A stretch of 64,000 nt of DNA from Elysia crispata (Eukaryota; Mollusca; Gastropoda; Plakobranchidae), in assembly GCA_033675545.1 (NCBI GenBank), contig JAWDGP010001382.1, positions 1,052,501 through 1,116,500 on the forward strand. Direction: 5' to 3'. The position numbers were made by a program, and so were the translations under genes. The notes under the pieces were generated by a model. That model did not search any database, had not been told where the DNA came from, and saw only the letters and a list, made by a program, of their open reading frames with translations. Of this stretch, positions 59,669-64,000 are shown in pieces (within the stretch, counting starts at the first letter, position 1; the number at the start of each line of letters is the position of its first letter).

Positions 59669-60646
59669 GCCTAAAAAAAATTTCAGATTTTTGTGAATGT
59701 TGACCTGAAAAGAGCTCAGGCTCCAGTGCGTTAAAAATAACGCCTTAGCAATCAATCCTAGGCATTTCTCAACCAGCACGCATGAAAACCTCATTCTGGC
59801 TGAATCTAAGTGTGAAACTCATCTCACTGTGGAAATGTGACTTCATAAAATTTAGCCCACTTTTTTTTCAACACTGGGGCTCTTTGAAAGTGTTTGCACT
59901 ATAGCAAATATTTGTAGGTTTCAGGAAATATAGTCTGCACTCCATTTGGGGACTTCACCTTCAAACTGTGTTTCAGAAAAAGCCAGTGTTTTAAAAGGCA
60001 AATGGTTTTTATATTTATAAGATGCCAAACAAGTGTATTATCTTCCATAGCATTTTAAACTGATACTTATCTTTTCTTTTATGAGGAACCGTTTTGCAAC
60101 TGAAATAAGCAACAAAGTCACTGCACCCGTCGCGAAAGAAGCTTTCTAAAGGTGTTTACTAGGTGCCCTTGAAGGGCTTGCAAATTTTTATCAGGAAAAA
60201 TTATTCTTTACCAAAGATCATCAGTAAAATCCATGAACATCTAAAACAGAACAGATAAATGACAGGGACTATATGCCTGATAATCATTGTCAGTTGCAAA
60301 GAAGATCTTCAAGAGGGCGCAAACCACTGCTGTATAAAATGAAAGCACAGTGATATGCTTCTCAGGCTTATGTCAGTGCTTTGCACAATTCTTATTGTCT
60401 AAAGGGAATAAGAGTAAAAACTCCCAAAATTGTACATCAATAGTAAATCTTACAGTCTCCCCTCTTCCAGTTTCTACCCAGAGATTTTGAATCCAAATCT
60501 CAATGTATATCCAAGATGCGAGTCTGTCTTAGCCGAATCCTATGACTCTTGGGGAATCTGTCCTCTTTCTTTTCCTAATCAGAGGTTGAATGATGCTGCT
60601 ACACCTGTAACATTTTCACAATAAAAAACTCCTTCCTTCTGTCTAG

Positions 60647-60790
60647 ATTAAAGAAATCCTGCAGTATCCACGGAGGGATGGCCAGATGGTAAAGAATCTG
60701 ACTGCTTCTCTAGTCAACCGGGAGGAAGGGGAGAGACGCCAGCAGAGAATTCTAAATGAGAACTAACAGCTCAAAAACCAAATGGCTGAG
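60647..60790 (+). pseudogene. Coiled-coil pseudo-exon (right-arm copy)
   Basis: It has exactly the length of the left-arm exon (144 nt, same acceptor and GTCAGT donor) with about seven substitutions. Codon 40 is TAA (60,764-60,766) where the left copy has GAA. The absence of indels shows that splice signals and length survive while the reading frame is closed. Confidence 0.9.
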
Positions 60791-61271
60791 GTCAGTGTCA
60801 GGCACAAGTTATGATACACATCCTTCATTAAAAATGGTACTTCTCTTCTCTTATGCATCTCTAAGTAAGATTGCCAGGAAAACAAGGAGCCCATTTACAA
60901 ATCAGAGATATCTGTTTTTCACTTTTCACATAATAGAACTAAGGAAGCAATTCACATGACAGACTTTGTAAGGGTTTAAGTTTCTATGCAGGGATTAGGT
61001 CAAATCTCATACAAGCAATCCTGTCTTAATCCTCATGAGGCTCAACAGAATCTGAAACTGAATGTGCATTGAAATTTGTACCTGACAGAGGGTCAAGAAC
61101 TGATAAAATTATGCAGTAAGACTTCCACCCTTATTTGTTGCAAAACTTTAAGCATTTGATTTTCTACTGAAAGATATTGTGGGAAAATCAGACAACGAGC
61201 TCTATTTTGTTTTTACCTGCTCAGCTTTTGCTCGCAAGAACGGTCCATTTGTGACTTTTTTTCAGATGCAG

Positions 61272-61905
61272 TCTTTTAGTTAGAACTTTACTCACTATTT
61301 TGTAGTCCGAGTTTAAAAGAGATACAGGTCGCTCGGGTCTTTTGGGAGCAAACATGTGTATGATTTTAACATTTCCTTTGGCATTTCTTTTGAGCTGTAT
61401 ATATATATACTTCTAGTTACTGCTTTTAAGATTGTGCCCAACTCTTTTTTGAAATGTTTATAGAATTCGTTGCTGATCCCGTCAGCTCCTGGGGCTTTTT
61501 CTTTGAGTAAATCTTTTCTCGCCTCCTGTATTTCTTGAGTTGTTATTATTCCTTCCATTTTTCTTTTTTTCTTCTAAGTAGTAATTTTATTTAGATCTGT
61601 CTGGTATAATGTTTTCACTATATCAGTCTTGGTTAAAGGATTTGAATTCTTCCATTATTTCTTGGTGCTTGTTAGTTACCTCTCCATTTCTCTTTCTTAT
61701 TTCTTCTATAACTTTTCCGTTCTGTATATTTTGTTCTCTTGCTAAAAACTGTTTTGTCTGAATATCTTCCTGCTCTGTTGTTACTCTGCATCTGATTGCT
61801 GCTGCTTTACATTTTTTCTTGTTCTAACGATTCTAATTGTTCTCTTAGTTGGTGTTTAATATTTTCTGAGGTATGTCTTGGGTCCTTGTTGTTGCTTTTA
61901 TTGTT
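61272..61905 (-). mobile_element. L1/Tx1-like LINE fragment at the outer edge of the right arm
   Basis: On the minus strand one frame (61,558-61,313) reads EGIITTQEIQEARKDLLKEK, APGADGISNEFYKHFKKELG and MPKEMLKSYTCLLPKDPSD. A shifted frame continues RPVSLLNSDYKIVSKVL up to 61,272. Upstream (to about 61,830) another frame gives AAAIRCRVTTEQEDIQTKQF and similar sequence. KAPGxDGI and the SLLNxDYKI motif are characteristic of L1/Tx1-type reverse transcriptases. It is broken by frameshifts and 3'-truncated exactly at the arm boundary. Confidence 0.8.

Positions 61906-64000
<2,095 letters not shown>

Overview
The window is animal nuclear DNA, most likely from a mollusc and probably a gastropod. 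The genes are split by GT-AG introns, the proteins are metazoan orthologues, and the non-coding DNA is AT-rich and full of (GA)n, (GACA)n and CTAGATCT-type repeats, LINE fragments and MITEs. The species call is inference. No prokaryotic gene, CRISPR array or operon is present. Most long open frames are translated microsatellites (SLSLSL, RERERE, poly-Tyr) and are not genes.

Region 1 (1 to about 39,770, minus strand) holds the 5' part of a MAPKBP1/WDR62-family WD40 scaffold gene. Four consecutive coding exons (39,717-39,634; 39,149-39,058; 9,704-9,584; 5,911-5,819) join in frame and align without gaps to the N-terminus of the family. The gene runs off the left edge. Exons 2 and 3 are separated by a 29.4 kb intron packed with microsatellites, a 12-unit 97-bp minisatellite (15,877-17,020), a roughly 305-bp compound duplication (29.6-30.4 kb) and poly(T)-poly(G) blocks. 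A 98-bp tandem repeat at 9,684-10,165 has copied the 3' splice site and first 20-odd bases of exon 3 five times.

Region 2 (39.8-42.1 kb) is the divergent intergenic space between MAPKBP1-like and EAPP. It has a CTAGATCT-rich patch. Two copies of a 235-bp MITE lie in inverted orientation around it; the right copy is inside EAPP intron 1.

Region 3 (42,098-47,172, plus strand) is a complete five-exon gene for EAPP (E2F-associated phosphoprotein, 308 codons), with poly(A) signals near 48.2 kb.

Region 4 (50.5-61.3 kb) is a degenerate large inverted duplication: left arm about 50,758-53,545, right arm about 54,620-61,270. Each arm carries a coiled-coil exon and a decayed LINE. In the left arm (minus strand) the coiled-coil exon and a terminal exon with stop are intact. 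In the right arm (plus strand) the same exon has a premature stop, and upstream of it lie two frameshifted exons recognisable as transmembrane segments of a GABA-B receptor subunit 2-like protein. The region therefore looks like the 3' end of a GABBR2-like gene beside an inverted, pseudogenised copy. A second, L1/Tx1-like LINE fragment abuts the outer edge of the right arm.

Region 5 (61.9-64 kb) is repeat-rich, with one long (GA)n tract and a GC-richer segment of unknown origin.
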